Origin: SZUA-365 sp049663345
GTDB lineage: Bacteria; Bacteroidota; Ignavibacteria; SZUA-365
Assembly (NCBI GenBank): GCA_049663345.1
Contig: JBATDG010000014.1
Location: 62,001-126,000 of the forward strand
Length of the DNA stretch: 64,000 nucleotides
Reading direction: 5' to 3'
A program made the translations under genes and the position numbers. The stretch's first letter is position 1, and each line of letters begins with the position of its first letter. Shown here in pieces: positions 16,183 through 25,106 of this stretch. Below the pieces are notes generated by a model. It did no database searches. It had not been told where the DNA came from and saw only the letters and a list, made by a program, of their open reading frames with translations.

Positions 16183-18407
16183 TCCGCATCTCGCTTAAGT
16201 ATCAATACACCCAGCGGTGGAACTGTGAGGAGCAGCGAGTGCTCCCGACCGTGAAGTGCTATGGGCTCTGTTCCAACTCGTCCATAATTGCCTACACCGC
16301 TGCCGCCATAGCAATCTGCATCGCTGTTAAGGAGCTCGGTGTACGTTCCAGCCCGGCTGACGCCCAGCCGGTAATGATGATGGACCGACGGCGTGAAGTT
16401 GCAGAGGAATACCAATCGATCTTCCTTGTCATTCGCAATGCGTTCAAATGAGAGAAGGCTGCGCTGCGAATCTTCGAAATCTATCCACTGAAATCCTTCC
16501 CAGGAAAAATCGTCCTCGAACAGGGAAGCTTCGCGGCGATATAGCTTGTTGAGATCGCGTACCCAGGTCAGAAGCTGACGGTGCGCATCGAACTCCAGAA
16601 GCTTCCAGTCGAGCTGCGTATCGTGGTTCCACTCTTCCCATTGCCCGAATTCCTGTCCCATGAACAGAAGCTTTTTCCCCGGGTGTCCATATTGGTAGCC
16701 AAAAAAGAGACGCATATTTGCAAATTTCTGCCAGTAATCTCCCGGCATCTTGCTGATGAGCGCCTTCTTCCCATGCACCACTTCGTCATGTGAAATCGGC
16801 AGCATGAAGCGTTCGCTGAACGCGTACAGCAGACTGAACGTCAGGTTGTTGTGGTGATATTTTCGGAAGATGGTGTCTTTTTCGAAGTACTCCAGCGTGT
16901 CGTTCATCCAGCCCATGTTCCATTTCAGATCAAAGCCCAGGCCGTCATTGTCGACGTCGTGCGTCACTCCGGTGAAGGACGTCGATTCCTCTGCCATCAT
17001 CATTACGCCGGGGTAGTAGGAACTCACCACCCAGTTGAGCTGACGCAGGAAATCAATTGCCTCGAGATTCTCACGTCCGCCGAATTCATTCGGAACCCAT
17101 TCGCCTTCCTTTCGGGAATAGTCGAGGTAGAGCATGGAAGCCACGGCATCGATCCTGAATCCATCGATATGGAAATGGTCGAGCCAGAAAATGGCATTCG
17201 CGATAAGAAAATTCCTCACCTCATTTCGCCCGAAATTGAAGATCAAAGTTCCCCAATCCATGTGCTCGCCTTTTCTCGGATCATCATGCTCGAAGAGATG
17301 CGATCCGTCGAACCAGCCAAGCGCATGGGCATCCTTGGGAAAATGCGCGGGAACCCAGTCCATGATGACCCCGATACCGGCGGTATGGCAGGTGTCGATG
17401 AGATACATCAGATCCTCGGGAGATCCGTACCGGCTTGTCGGAGCATAGTATCCGGAAACCTGATATCCCCAGGAACCATCAAACGGATGCTCCATGATCG
17501 GAAGAAATTCGACATGCGTATAGCCGTTTTCAGTCAGATATGGGACCAGTTCATCGGCCAGTTCTCGGTAAGTGATCATGCGGTCGGGGGCGCCTTCCTC
17601 GGAAATCTTGCGCCATGATCCGGCATGGACTTCATAAATCGCAACAGGGGCGTGCAGCGGATCATGCTCGCGCCTGCGGTCGAGCCATTCGCCGTCCTTC
17701 CAGTCATAGGCTTCAGGAAAATGTATCACGGAAGCAGTGAGCGGCCGCCTCTCCATGGAAGTGCCGAAGGGATCGGCTTTCGCGAGCACGTGGCCGTCTT
17801 GCGTCTTTATCTCGAATTTATAGAGGTCGCCGTTGCTGATGCCGGGGATGAATATTTCCCAGACACCTGAGGAACCAAGCACACGCATCGCATGCTGGCG
17901 TCGATCCCAGTCATTGAAGGAACCGATAACGCTGACGCTGCGAGCGTTCGGCGCCCAAACAGCAAACTCTACACCCCCGATGCCGTTGACTTCCCGGTAG
18001 TGAGCGCCCAGTTTGTCGTAGGCGCGGTAGTGATTTCCTTCTCCAAACAAATGAAGATCGAATTCCGTCATCTGCGGAAGAAAGGAATACGAATCGTAGA
18101 AGGTGTGAACAGCTCCGTCCGGTGTTTCGCGCCTAAGCTTGTAAGGGAAGGACTCCGTTTCCTTCTCGAACACATATTCGAAGAATCCCTCGCCGTGCAC
18201 GCGAAGCATCGGAAAATCTTCAACGTGTCCGTCAGCAAATTCCCTTACGACGAATGCGTGGCTGGCCTGCGGCAGAAAGCAGCGCACGGCCATGCATTCC
18301 GTATTCTTGTACTTTACTTTATGGATCCCCAGGACAGCGTAGGGGTCGAAATGTTCCGTATAGATGATCTTGAAAATGTCTTCTACAGCAGCGGTTGAGC
18401 GCATCAT
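16179..18407 (-). CDS. glgB: 1,4-alpha-glucan branching enzyme
   Basis: Forms alpha-1,6 branches in glycogen. The 742-residue protein has the N1 domain ('FDPYAVLGIHKV'), a CBM48 domain ('FAVWAPNARSVSVIGSFNDW') and a GH13 barrel with D-W-V-P-A-H-F, D-G-F-R-I-D-A-V-A-S-M-L (nucleophile), M-A-E-E-S (acid/base) and S-H-D-E-V-V-H-G. It faces the debranching gene; the two stop regions overlap by four bases (16179-16182), so neither can have a terminator between them. GlgA and GlgC are not in the window. Confidence 0.96.
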   Translation of the reverse strand: MMRSTAAVEDIFKIIYTEHFDPYAVLGIHKVKYKNTECMAVRCFLPQASHAFVVREFADGHVEDFPMLRVHGEGFFEYVFEKETESFPYKLRRETPDGAVHTFYDSYSFLPQMTEFDLHLFGEGNHYRAYDKLGAHYREVNGIGGVEFAVWAPNARSVSVIGSFNDWDRRQHAMRVLGSSGVWEIFIPGISNGDLYKFEIKTQDGHVLAKADPFGTSMERRPLTASVIHFPEAYDWKDGEWLDRRREHDPLHAPVAIYEVHAGSWRKISEEGAPDRMITYRELADELVPYLTENGYTHVEFLPIMEHPFDGSWGYQVSGYYAPTSRYGSPEDLMYLIDTCHTAGIGVIMDWVPAHFPKDAHALGWFDGSHLFEHDDPRKGEHMDWGTLIFNFGRNEVRNFLIANAIFWLDHFHIDGFRIDAVASMLYLDYSRKEGEWVPNEFGGRENLEAIDFLRQLNWVVSSYYPGVMMMAEESTSFTGVTHDVDNDGLGFDLKWNMGWMNDTLEYFEKDTIFRKYHHNNLTFSLLYAFSERFMLPISHDEVVHGKKALISKMPGDYWQKFANMRLFFGYQYGHPGKKLLFMGQEFGQWEEWNHDTQLDWKLLEFDAHRQLLTWVRDLNKLYRREASLFEDDFSWEGFQWIDFEDSQRSLLSFERIANDKEDRLVFLCNFTPSVHHHYRLGVSRAGTYTELLNSDADCYGGSGVGNYGRVGTEPIALHGREHSLLLTVPPLGVLILKRDAD

Positions 18408-18490
18408 TTCTTCATCACTTTTTCTTGTTCCTTAGGATTCAACTTACGAAATACCAGCTGAGCGGGAAAGGTGATTGATATCGCGGATGG

Positions 18491-18520
18491 ATGAATAAAA
18501 ATGGGCCCCGAAGGACCCAT
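18491..18520 (-). terminator. Rho-independent terminator with UUCG tetraloop
   Basis: On the minus strand, ATGGGTCC-TTCG-GGGCCCAT (18520 to 18501) forms an eight-pair stem (one U-G) closed by a cUUCGg tetraloop, followed by TTTTTATT. It ends the barrel gene at 18543-19373. Confidence 0.85.
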
Positions 18521-18542
18521 CTCTATCTGTACATTGGACTGA

Positions 18543-19373
18543 TCAGATATTGAACATGTACGACAAGTGGAAGAGCACGCTCGGCAGATAGAACTGATCA
18601 GAATAATTCGGGAGATTGTTCTGAATCGAGGTGCTGGGGATGGCTTCCTGAGAATTTTTGTCCGGGTATTTCAGGATCTGGTTGAATGTCCATCCGAGAC
18701 TGATGCCGAAATTCAGGTCGCCGAGGGGAGCCTTGATGATAGGGAATTCACCGCCGATGCGAAGCTCAAGCAGCGTATTGATTTCATCATTCGAAGGAGT
18801 GATGTCCTCTTTGATCCGACGGCCTACATCAAGATTTGAGTTCCCTGACCAATCTGCCGGGTTGAAGCCGCCCGCAGGAAAGGTGTCGGAGCCGAGACTG
18901 TTTTTCATTTCGCTTGCAACCGGGAGGCCAACGCTGAATCCGACAAAAAACTGACTGAACTGCAGCATCGCGGTAAGCACGGTATACTGAAAGCTGCCCG
19001 TGGTTGTCAGGGTTCCGTTGTCCGGAATGTCGGTACTGTGGTTTTCGAGGTTGTCGTTAAACGAGATGCGCTTGTTCTCATCCTTGAATGACAGCGTATG
19101 GTAGCCGATGCCGCCGACTACGCGTGTTTTGCGTCCGAGTGGAATGCTTGCGCGAACACCGAAGTCCGATCCGAGACCAAGAAACCGTGAAACGCGGCTT
19201 ACCTGATAATCAGAGGTGTTCATCGCGAGAGTCAATCCCGCCAGAGCCCCGATCTTGAAGTGCAGATCGTCTTCATCCGCAGCATTTTCCACGACTACCG
19301 TGGTCTGCTGGGCCTGGATCGACACGTTACCAACGAAGAACAACAAAAGTAACAGAATGGCTGCCTTGCGCAT
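18543..19373 (-). CDS. Outer-membrane beta-barrel protein
   Basis: A 276-residue protein with a cleavable signal peptide (MRKAAILLLLLFFVGNVSIQ ending in AQA-type site) and alternating hydrophobic/polar strands typical of an 8-12-strand barrel. It ends in F-H-L-S-Y-M-F-N-I, with an aromatic near the end as outer-membrane proteins usually have. It resembles the other barrels in this window in its layout (short linker, 'IGALAGLTLAMN' first strand, late 'PSVLFHLSYMF'). RBS AGGAGGAT precedes ATG 19373 and its terminator is well defined, so it is a single-gene unit. Function is unknown. Confidence 0.75.
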   Translation of the reverse strand: MRKAAILLLLLFFVGNVSIQAQQTTVVVENAADEDDLHFKIGALAGLTLAMNTSDYQVSRVSRFLGLGSDFGVRASIPLGRKTRVVGGIGYHTLSFKDENKRISFNDNLENHSTDIPDNGTLTTTGSFQYTVLTAMLQFSQFFVGFSVGLPVASEMKNSLGSDTFPAGGFNPADWSGNSNLDVGRRIKEDITPSNDEINTLLELRIGGEFPIIKAPLGDLNFGISLGWTFNQILKYPDKNSQEAIPSTSIQNNLPNYSDQFYLPSVLFHLSYMFNI

Positions 19374-19484
19374 ACATCCTCCTCTATGAAAGTAGTTTGT
19401 GAATTCACGTTGAGAAAATTACACTTTTGTCTGTCGAGATGAAAGCATTGCGCAAGATTTCACGAATAGCGTATTCAGTTAAAA

Positions 19485-20816
19485 TCACAACAGATCGCTG
19501 GCCAATTCAGCAAGCTCTGACCGTTCGCCTTTTTCGAGCGTGACATGGGCATAGAGTTTCTGACCTTTCATTTTATCGATGAGAAAACTCAGTCCGTTTG
19601 TCCGGCTGTCGAGATAGGGGTGATCGATCTGGTAGATGTCGCCGGTGAAAACGAATTTCGTTCCCTCGCCAGCGCGGGTGATGATGGTCTTGACCTCATG
19701 CGGTGTAAGGTTTTGCGCCTCATCCACGATGAAGTAGATATTGACCAGACTGCGCCCGCGGATATACGCCAGGGGAGTAATGACGAGCTTCTCCTCCTTG
19801 AGCATTTCCTGAATGCGACGATGCTTGACGTCGGACTCCGGAAACTGATTCTGGATTACACCGAGATTATCGAAAAGCGGCTGCATGTAGGGATCGAGTT
19901 TGGATTGAATATCACCCGGGAGAAAACCGAGATCCTTGTTGCTCAACGGCACGACAGGACGCCCGATATACACCTGCCGGTAGAGCTTCCTTCGTTCCAG
20001 CGCCGCCGCGAGAGCCAGCAGCGTTTTACCTGTTCCGGCTTTTCCGGATAGGGATACAAGAGGGATGTTGGGATTAATGAGAGCATCCAGCGCGAAAGTC
20101 TGTTCGGAATTGCGCGGTGTAATGCCGTAAGCAGGATTCTTGTCCACTCGCCGCATGAGTCCGGATACGGCGTCATATGCTCCGAGAGCGGATTTCTTGC
20201 CGCAGCGCACGATAAAATATTCATTGGGACGGAAGGTCTTGAAATCGTCGAAAAGTTCAGCTTCCACTTCGAACGGCGGCTGATACAATGCGTCGATAAG
20301 TGCCTCGTCGACATCCTCAAGCACGCGTCTGCCGGTATAAAGGGTGTCGATGTCCTTGACCATGTCGTTGACAAAATCCTGCGCCATCAGGCCAACGCCC
20401 TTCGCCTTCATCCGCAGATTGACATCTTTGGTCACAAGGATCACCGGCCGTTTCGGATACTGCTTGTTGAGGGCGAAAGCGCAGTAGAGAATGCGGTGGT
20501 CCGGAGAATTCGCAGGGAAGCTCAACGAAAATTCGCGTGAGATTTCTTCATCGAGGCGAATACTGATATGGCCCATTCCCCGGCCGATTTTCACTCCGCC
20601 GTTGAACAGCTTGTCGCCGCTGAGTGTGTCCAGCGCACGCCCGAACTCGCGTGCGTGAAAATTCAGCGAGTCGTTTCCTTTCTTGAATTGATCAAGTTCT
20701 TCGAGAACAGCGATCGGGATCACAACATCATGTTCTTCGAACTTGTACATACAGGAACTGTCATGAAGTATGACGTTGGTATCGACGACGAATATCTTTT
20801 TTATTTTAACGGCCAT
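19485..20816 (-). CDS. PIN domain-PhoH ATPase (PhoH2-type)
   Basis: 443 residues. The N-terminal PIN ribonuclease domain (about 1-150) has F-V-V-D-T-N-V-I-L-H-D and further acidic residues such as 'VLEELDQFKKGNDSLNFHAR'. The C-terminal PhoH P-loop domain has Walker A in 'LSGKAGTGKTLLALA' and Walker B in 'YFIVDEAQNLTPHE', followed by FTGDIYQID. PhoH2 proteins couple RNA unwinding to RNA cleavage. ATG 20816 has AGGGGTG upstream and places the PIN motif at once after the start; an upstream in-frame start at 20879 lies in the promoter. It diverges from the dCMP deaminase gene. Confidence 0.9.
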   Translation of the reverse strand: MAVKIKKIFVVDTNVILHDSSCMYKFEEHDVVIPIAVLEELDQFKKGNDSLNFHAREFGRALDTLSGDKLFNGGVKIGRGMGHISIRLDEEISREFSLSFPANSPDHRILYCAFALNKQYPKRPVILVTKDVNLRMKAKGVGLMAQDFVNDMVKDIDTLYTGRRVLEDVDEALIDALYQPPFEVEAELFDDFKTFRPNEYFIVRCGKKSALGAYDAVSGLMRRVDKNPAYGITPRNSEQTFALDALINPNIPLVSLSGKAGTGKTLLALAAALERRKLYRQVYIGRPVVPLSNKDLGFLPGDIQSKLDPYMQPLFDNLGVIQNQFPESDVKHRRIQEMLKEEKLVITPLAYIRGRSLVNIYFIVDEAQNLTPHEVKTIITRAGEGTKFVFTGDIYQIDHPYLDSRTNGLSFLIDKMKGQKLYAHVTLEKGERSELAELASDLL

Positions 20817-20851
20817 TCTGGTCACCCCTGATAGTGGAACAGCATTCGCGG

Positions 20852-20881
20852 TAAAGTTAGACAGAATTCGTTTAATCACAA
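20852..20881 (-). promoter_or_regulatory. Probable promoter of the PIN-PhoH gene
   Basis: On the minus strand TTGTGA (20881-20876), a 16-base spacer, and TAACTTTA (20859-20852), close to the Bacteroidota TAnnTTTG -7 box. It lies about 36 bases before the ATG. Confidence 0.45.
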
Positions 20882-20904
20882 GTCGCAGCGGACGAAATCG
20901 GCTT

Positions 20905-20936
20905 TTGTGCTTTTCGCCGACTTCGGTGTATATTCA
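20905..20936 (+). promoter_or_regulatory. Probable promoter of the dCMP deaminase gene
   Basis: TTGTGC (20905-20910), 18-base spacer, TATATTCA (20929-20936), the same octamer as at yggS. ATG is 26 bases downstream, with a strong AGGAAGGAG between. Confidence 0.45.
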
Positions 20937-20961
20937 TCCCCATCACTAGGAAGGAGTCGCC

Positions 20962-21432
20962 ATGTCGACACGTCTCAGCTGGGACCAATATTTCATGCGC
21001 ATCGCGATGCTTGTTGCCGACCGCGCCACATGCACGCGAGCAAAGATCGGTGCCGTCATTGTCAGGGATAAAAATGTTATCGCGACTGGATACAACGGTT
21101 CGCCTGCAGGACATCCGCATTGCACTGATGTAGGCTGCCTGGTCTACGTCTCCCGCAATCCCGACGGGGAAGAGGAAGAAAACTGCTTCCGCACCATTCA
21201 TGCGGAAATCAACGCGGTGGCGCAGGCCGCGAAGCACGGTGTCGAAATCAATGACGCATCGATTTACGTCACGGCTAGTCCATGCTATCATTGCCTGAAA
21301 ACGCTCATGAATACCGGGATAAAAAAGATATTCTATCTGAAGCCTTATAAAATCGACAGAATTCGTCCCTTGCTGGAAAATACGAACATCGAATTTATTC
21401 AGGTTCTGCTTGAGGATGAGAAGGAAGCCTAG
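20962..21432 (+). CDS. dCMP deaminase (ComEB-like)
   Basis: Deaminates dCMP to dUMP for thymidylate synthesis. The 156 residues contain the zinc site H80-A-E82 and P-C108-Y-H-C111, plus an extra 'HPHCTDVGC' insertion and a tyrosine/arginine-rich substrate region as in dCMP deaminases. RBS AGGAAGGAG sits before ATG 20962. A short hairpin and then a strong terminator follow. Its role overlaps with the cytidine deaminase at 24.3 kb, so pyrimidine salvage has at least two deamination steps here. Confidence 0.93.
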   Translation: MSTRLSWDQYFMRIAMLVADRATCTRAKIGAVIVRDKNVIATGYNGSPAGHPHCTDVGCLVYVSRNPDGEEEENCFRTIHAEINAVAQAAKHGVEINDASIYVTASPCYHCLKTLMNTGIKKIFYLKPYKIDRIRPLLENTNIEFIQVLLEDEKEA

Positions 21433-21437
21433 AGCTT

Positions 21438-21457
21438 ATACCTCCTGAGGGAGGTAT
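21438..21457. other. Perfect short hairpin after the dCMP deaminase gene
   Basis: ATACCTCC-TGAG-GGAGGTAT forms an eight-base-pair stem six bases after the stop. There is no U-tract, so it is not a normal terminator. It may stabilise the 3' end or be a decayed element. Confidence 0.5.
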
Positions 21458-21506
21458 CTCTCGCAGTCTTTAATTACGGTCGGCTGGAATCATAAAGCGG
21501 AAATAT

Positions 21507-21547
21507 TGAAAACGGGAAAGGCGTCATAGGATGCCTTTCCCGTTTTT
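21507..21547. terminator. Bidirectional rho-independent terminator between convergent genes
   Basis: AACGGGAAAGGC (21511-21522) pairs with GCCTTTCCCGTT (21533-21544) around a 10-base loop, with TTT after it on the plus strand and a T-rich flank on the minus strand. It separates the dCMP deaminase gene from the PorE-like gene. Confidence 0.85.
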
Positions 21548-21594
21548 CCAGATAAATAATTGATCAGGGAGTGATCGAATTCAACGCTGCTTTA

Positions 21595-23112
21595 TCAGCG
21601 TGAAATCACGCGAAACTCTACGCGGCGGTTCATGCTGCGTCCTTCTTCCGTCTCGTTGGTGGTGATGGGTTCATCCATACCGAGTCCGACAGCGCGGAGT
21701 CGCGGCGGGGAGACACCTTTCCCGACGAGATAATCCAGTACGGCCTGAGCTCGATCAAGCGAGAGCTTCCGGTTGTAGTCTTTTGCACCCACGTTGTCCG
21801 TGTGGCCCGCGAGTTCGACTTTTACAGTGGGATTGGCTTTCAGCCAGTCCACTGCGCGACTGAGATCAACCGAAGATGCGGGCTGCAGTGAGGCCTGGTT
21901 GAAATCGAAATAGACTAGCATGCGCACGATGTCGCGCGTCATAGGAATGTCTTTCCGCACGGAATTGTTTTTCGAATCGGCGGGCACATCGAAACGGTCG
22001 GAATAGAAAAGATAGCCGGGGGCCTCGGCGGTAATGACGTAGGTTTTGCCCGGCTGAAGGACCACGATATAATTGCCGTCGACCGCATCGCTCTGGAAGC
22101 TGCTCAGAACTTCGTTGCTCTGAATATCACGCACAGTCAGCGTCGCACCCAACGGGGTCTTCGATTGCGAATCCGAGACGATACCGACGACTGTAGTTAC
22201 TGCGCCGGGAGGAAGCGGGTTGGGGATCGCAAGATAGATATCCAGATCGCCGCCGCCGCCGGGACGATTTGACGAGAAATACATATCCTCGCTGTTCAAC
22301 TTCAGACTGCAGAAGTAGTCGTCGTACTCGCTGTTGATCGGCGTACCGAGGTGCTGCGGTGAGGTCCAGCCGCTGCCGGAATTTTTGGCACGATAAATAT
22401 CCTGTCCGCCGATACCGGGATGCATGTCGCTGGAGAAATAAAGCGTCTTGTTATCTGCAGCGATATTCGGAGCGAGTTCATCACCGTGTGTATTGACCAC
22501 GCGGCCGAGATTCGTGGCCATCTTCCATTCGCCGCCATAGCTGCGCGTGCTCATCCAGATATCCGTTCCACCGGAGCCGCCAGGCCTTTCGGAGGTGAAG
22601 AACAGCATCATGCCGTCCGGTGAGATGCTCGCCTGCGAATCCCAGCTCGGGGAATTCACATTCGGTCCAAGGTTCTTTACGTTGCGCCAGCTGCCGCCGA
22701 TGTATTCGGCGATGTAGAGATCGCAGTCTCCATAGCTGTCGGGACGCTCACAAGCGGTAAATACCATCCAGTGTCCGTCAGGCGTTATGGTCGTTCCGCC
22801 CTCATCTCCGGAGGAGTTCAGGGAAGGACCCGCTTCCTGCGCCTGATCCCAATTCCCGGTGCCTTGAATTGCGGAATAGATGTTCTGATCACCGTCGCGG
22901 TCGGAAGTGAAATACATGACGCGTCCGTTGCCCAGAAGCAGCGGTGCGAAATCATTGTCGGAAGAATTCATCGTGCTGAGTGAACGAATGGAAACATCGT
23001 AATTCTCAGGGGTTAATGAGGGGCGTACGGGTTTCTCATCCTGTGCGAATGCCGGTAGAGTCAGAAGCAGTACCGGCAGGACAAGCGCAACAATGCGTGC
23101 AAGCTTTTTCAT
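21595..23112 (-). CDS. PorE-like protein: PD40 propeller, carboxypeptidase-regulatory-like and OmpA domains
   Basis: A 505-residue envelope protein. Signal peptide 1-23 (LARIVALVLPVLLLTLPAFA) is followed by PD40/WD40-like repeats (about 40-285, recurring 'FTSDRDG', 'TPDGHWMVF', 'SPDGMMLFFTSERPGG', 'YFSSNRPGGG'), a carboxypeptidase-regulatory-like beta sandwich (about 300-390), and a C-terminal OmpA domain ('VELAGHTDNVGAKDYNRKLS') that binds peptidoglycan. This order is that of PorE, an anchor of the type IX secretion machine, except that PorE's N-terminal TPR part is missing. With a T9SS cargo at 11.3 kb, a T9SS role is plausible but other propeller-OmpA proteins exist. Confidence 0.82.
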   Translation of the reverse strand: MKKLARIVALVLPVLLLTLPAFAQDEKPVRPSLTPENYDVSIRSLSTMNSSDNDFAPLLLGNGRVMYFTSDRDGDQNIYSAIQGTGNWDQAQEAGPSLNSSGDEGGTTITPDGHWMVFTACERPDSYGDCDLYIAEYIGGSWRNVKNLGPNVNSPSWDSQASISPDGMMLFFTSERPGGSGGTDIWMSTRSYGGEWKMATNLGRVVNTHGDELAPNIAADNKTLYFSSDMHPGIGGQDIYRAKNSGSGWTSPQHLGTPINSEYDDYFCSLKLNSEDMYFSSNRPGGGGDLDIYLAIPNPLPPGAVTTVVGIVSDSQSKTPLGATLTVRDIQSNEVLSSFQSDAVDGNYIVVLQPGKTYVITAEAPGYLFYSDRFDVPADSKNNSVRKDIPMTRDIVRMLVYFDFNQASLQPASSVDLSRAVDWLKANPTVKVELAGHTDNVGAKDYNRKLSLDRAQAVLDYLVGKGVSPPRLRAVGLGMDEPITTNETEEGRSMNRRVEFRVISR

Positions 23113-23126
23113 GGTACTTTACTCCT

Positions 23127-24089
23127 CTATGATCCAATGCGCCAGCGAAGGCCAAGGGTGAAGAAAACAGTTGTCATATTGAAATCGGGATTGGTAGCTG
23201 CGTACGTGACGCCGGTGGCCGGATTGCCCCAATCCAATATCGCCGCCGATTCAAGCGTAGGAGTGAAGTTCTGATCGACGAAACTGGTCAATGGGTAGGC
23301 GAGTGTCAATTCAGGAACCAACTGAAGTTTCTCGTTGAGATCGAAGCGCCAGCCGAATCCCGCTTTCAGATCTACACGGGAGCTCATGAAACCAGCGACT
23401 TCTTCGGTGGAGGAAGCAGTACGGTAGAAGTTGACTATATCATCCAGTCCGTTAACATCTTCGGTATAATAAATATCATCGGGCTGAACTAAAGTTTGGT
23501 CCAACTTCGCCGAATTGCTGGAAAGGGAACCGAAGGATGGTCCAATCAGGAAGTACCCACCAGACTTGCCCAGGTCAAAACGGAGAAGAAGATCGAATCC
23601 CAGATAAGAAAAGGTCCAGTCTGTTTGATTGTTGATAATCGTAGTCAGCTGGGTGCTTGTCAGAGGATGAATCTCTCCGAGATCGATCGTCTCGTCAAAT
23701 GAACCGACCCGTGTGTGATAGTTCGCCTTGAGTACGATTCCCATCCAGTCAGAGACCGGGAAGTCAGCGGTCGCGCCCAGGTAAAACCCCAGCCCGTTTC
23801 CTTCATTCACGTATCCCGGACGGGGATACCGGGAATTATGTGGATTGGTGGTATAGAACGCCAGCGGACCGTTCTGGAACATCGAGTAGGTGAGTCCCGC
23901 GTCGAGCCCAAGATACCAGTGGTATGCACCGGAACCGCGTTCCGGGCGAAGCACATCACCGCCATCGCGCAGCATCCAGGAAGTTGTTGTTTTTCCCGGG
24001 TCGTGCGAAGCAGCAATTGCCGGCAGAGTGAGAGCAAGCGTGCCAAGGAGCAATCCATAGCACAGCAGCATGCGTGTCAGTTGTCGCAT
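23127..24089 (-). CDS. Outer-membrane beta-barrel protein (PorE-like partner gene)
   Basis: A 320-residue protein with a signal peptide ('MLLCYGLLLGTLALTLPAIA' cleaved near AASHD) and repeated amphipathic strands, ending in LGLRWRIGS. It lies 14 bases before the propeller-OmpA gene and so is in its operon. A segment near its end (ELTLAYPLTSFVD) recurs almost exactly in the barrel at 36.4 kb (EIQFDYPLTSVVD), so the two are related. The ATG at 24089 has AAGGA seven bases upstream. Earlier in-frame codons (to 24125) would put charged residues before the signal peptide. Function is unknown. Confidence 0.75.
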   Translation of the reverse strand: MRQLTRMLLCYGLLLGTLALTLPAIAASHDPGKTTTSWMLRDGGDVLRPERGSGAYHWYLGLDAGLTYSMFQNGPLAFYTTNPHNSRYPRPGYVNEGNGLGFYLGATADFPVSDWMGIVLKANYHTRVGSFDETIDLGEIHPLTSTQLTTIINNQTDWTFSYLGFDLLLRFDLGKSGGYFLIGPSFGSLSSNSAKLDQTLVQPDDIYYTEDVNGLDDIVNFYRTASSTEEVAGFMSSRVDLKAGFGWRFDLNEKLQLVPELTLAYPLTSFVDQNFTPTLESAAILDWGNPATGVTYAATNPDFNMTTVFFTLGLRWRIGS

Positions 24090-24300
24090 CTCCATTTCCT
24101 TATAATGAGACAGATTGTGGCTCAACAGAACAATTCAAAGGGCAAGGGCATTCCTTGTTAGGAACGCGCCTAAACTTCAAGTACAGGATATTCGCCAAGT
24201 ATAGGTGAAATAGAGCAGAGACACAAATTCGCAAGTGACAGGAATCGCGGTGCTGAATAATGGAGGAATTGCTCGGGAATCCTGCGGCGCACAGACAGGA

Positions 24301-24735
24301 TCAGTCGTGAATTGCGTCGCTGTCTTTGGCAGGATGGAGAAAGCCCGCATTGAAGGGCTCCGGGAGGAGATTGGTAAGTGTGAGAATGCGAAGATTCTCT
24401 CCGCTTCCGACGAGAATTACAGGGATATCAGCGGCGAACTCACTCAGTACCTGACGGCAGGCACCGCAAGGCGGCACGGGCTCTCCTTCGGCCGCCACGG
24501 CGATTGCGAGGAATGTCTGTGCTCCAGCTGCGATGGCAGAAAAAACCGCTGTTCGCTCCGCACAGCAGGTCAGACCGTACGAACTGTTTTCCACATTACA
24601 GCCGGTGAAGACTTCGCCTTCATCGGTCAGCAATGCTGCGCCTACGAGAAATCCTGAGTAGGGAGCGTACGCAAATGTGCGCGCTTCGCGGGCAGCAGCA
24701 GCGAGTTGGTTGACGATCTCTTCGGATAAGGACAT
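24301..24735 (-). CDS. cdd: Cytidine deaminase
   Basis: Deaminates cytidine and deoxycytidine. The 144-residue length fits the homotetrameric class. Zinc ligands are C58 (in C-C-A-E-R, with catalytic E60), C90 and C93 (P-C-G-A-C-R). The substrate region 'FTGCNVENSSYGLTC' is standard. It lies just after tRNA-Ala on the same strand, with a strong terminator between, so it needs its own promoter. Confidence 0.94.
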   Translation of the reverse strand: MSLSEEIVNQLAAAAREARTFAYAPYSGFLVGAALLTDEGEVFTGCNVENSSYGLTCCAERTAVFSAIAAGAQTFLAIAVAAEGEPVPPCGACRQVLSEFAADIPVILVGSGENLRILTLTNLLPEPFNAGFLHPAKDSDAIHD

Positions 24736-24750
24736 GAACGCTCCTCGGAT

Positions 24751-24785
24751 GAAAAAAAGAAAAGGTCTGAAAAAATCAGACCTTT
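24751..24785 (-). terminator. Rho-independent terminator downstream of tRNA-Ala
   Basis: On the minus strand AAAGGTCTGA-TTTTT-TCAGACCTTT forms a ten-pair stem followed by TCTTTTTTTC. It begins one base after the tRNA 3' end, so it ends the tRNA transcript. Confidence 0.88.
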
Positions 24786-24786
24786 G

Positions 24787-24859
<73 letters not shown>

Positions 24860-24911
24860 GAAGGATTCATAAATGTAGTAGGAATTCGGGGAAAATGCAA
24901 ACGGGAAAGTT

Positions 24912-25106
24912 GGGGGGAAAGGTGAAAAGGTCAAGAGGTCAAGAGGTCAAAAAGACAAACGGTCAAAAGGTCAAGAGGTTAAGCGGTTAAAAAGTTAAGG
25001 GGCAGGAAGACGAAAGGTCAGAGGGTAAAGAAGGCAGAAGGCTGGAAGGGGAGAAAGTTACTGGGGCAAGAAGGCAGGAAGGAAGAATGACGGGAAGGTG
25101 GGGAGG
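24912..25106. repeat. Purine-rich degenerate short tandem repeats (GGTCAARA type)
   Basis: About 195 bases of almost pure purine strand in which GGTCAAAA, GGTCAAGA and decayed forms (GGTTAAGC, AAGTTAAG, GGCAGAAG) recur every 8-10 bases, clearest at 24928-24995. It fills the space between tRNA-Ala and the AlbA-domain gene. It does not encode a plausible protein and has no dyads. It could favour triplex or slipped structures, or be a decaying microsatellite. Confidence 0.7.

Noticed and set aside
16851..17618. 255-residue plus-strand frame opposite glgB
   Set aside because: Antisense to a fully supported glgB.
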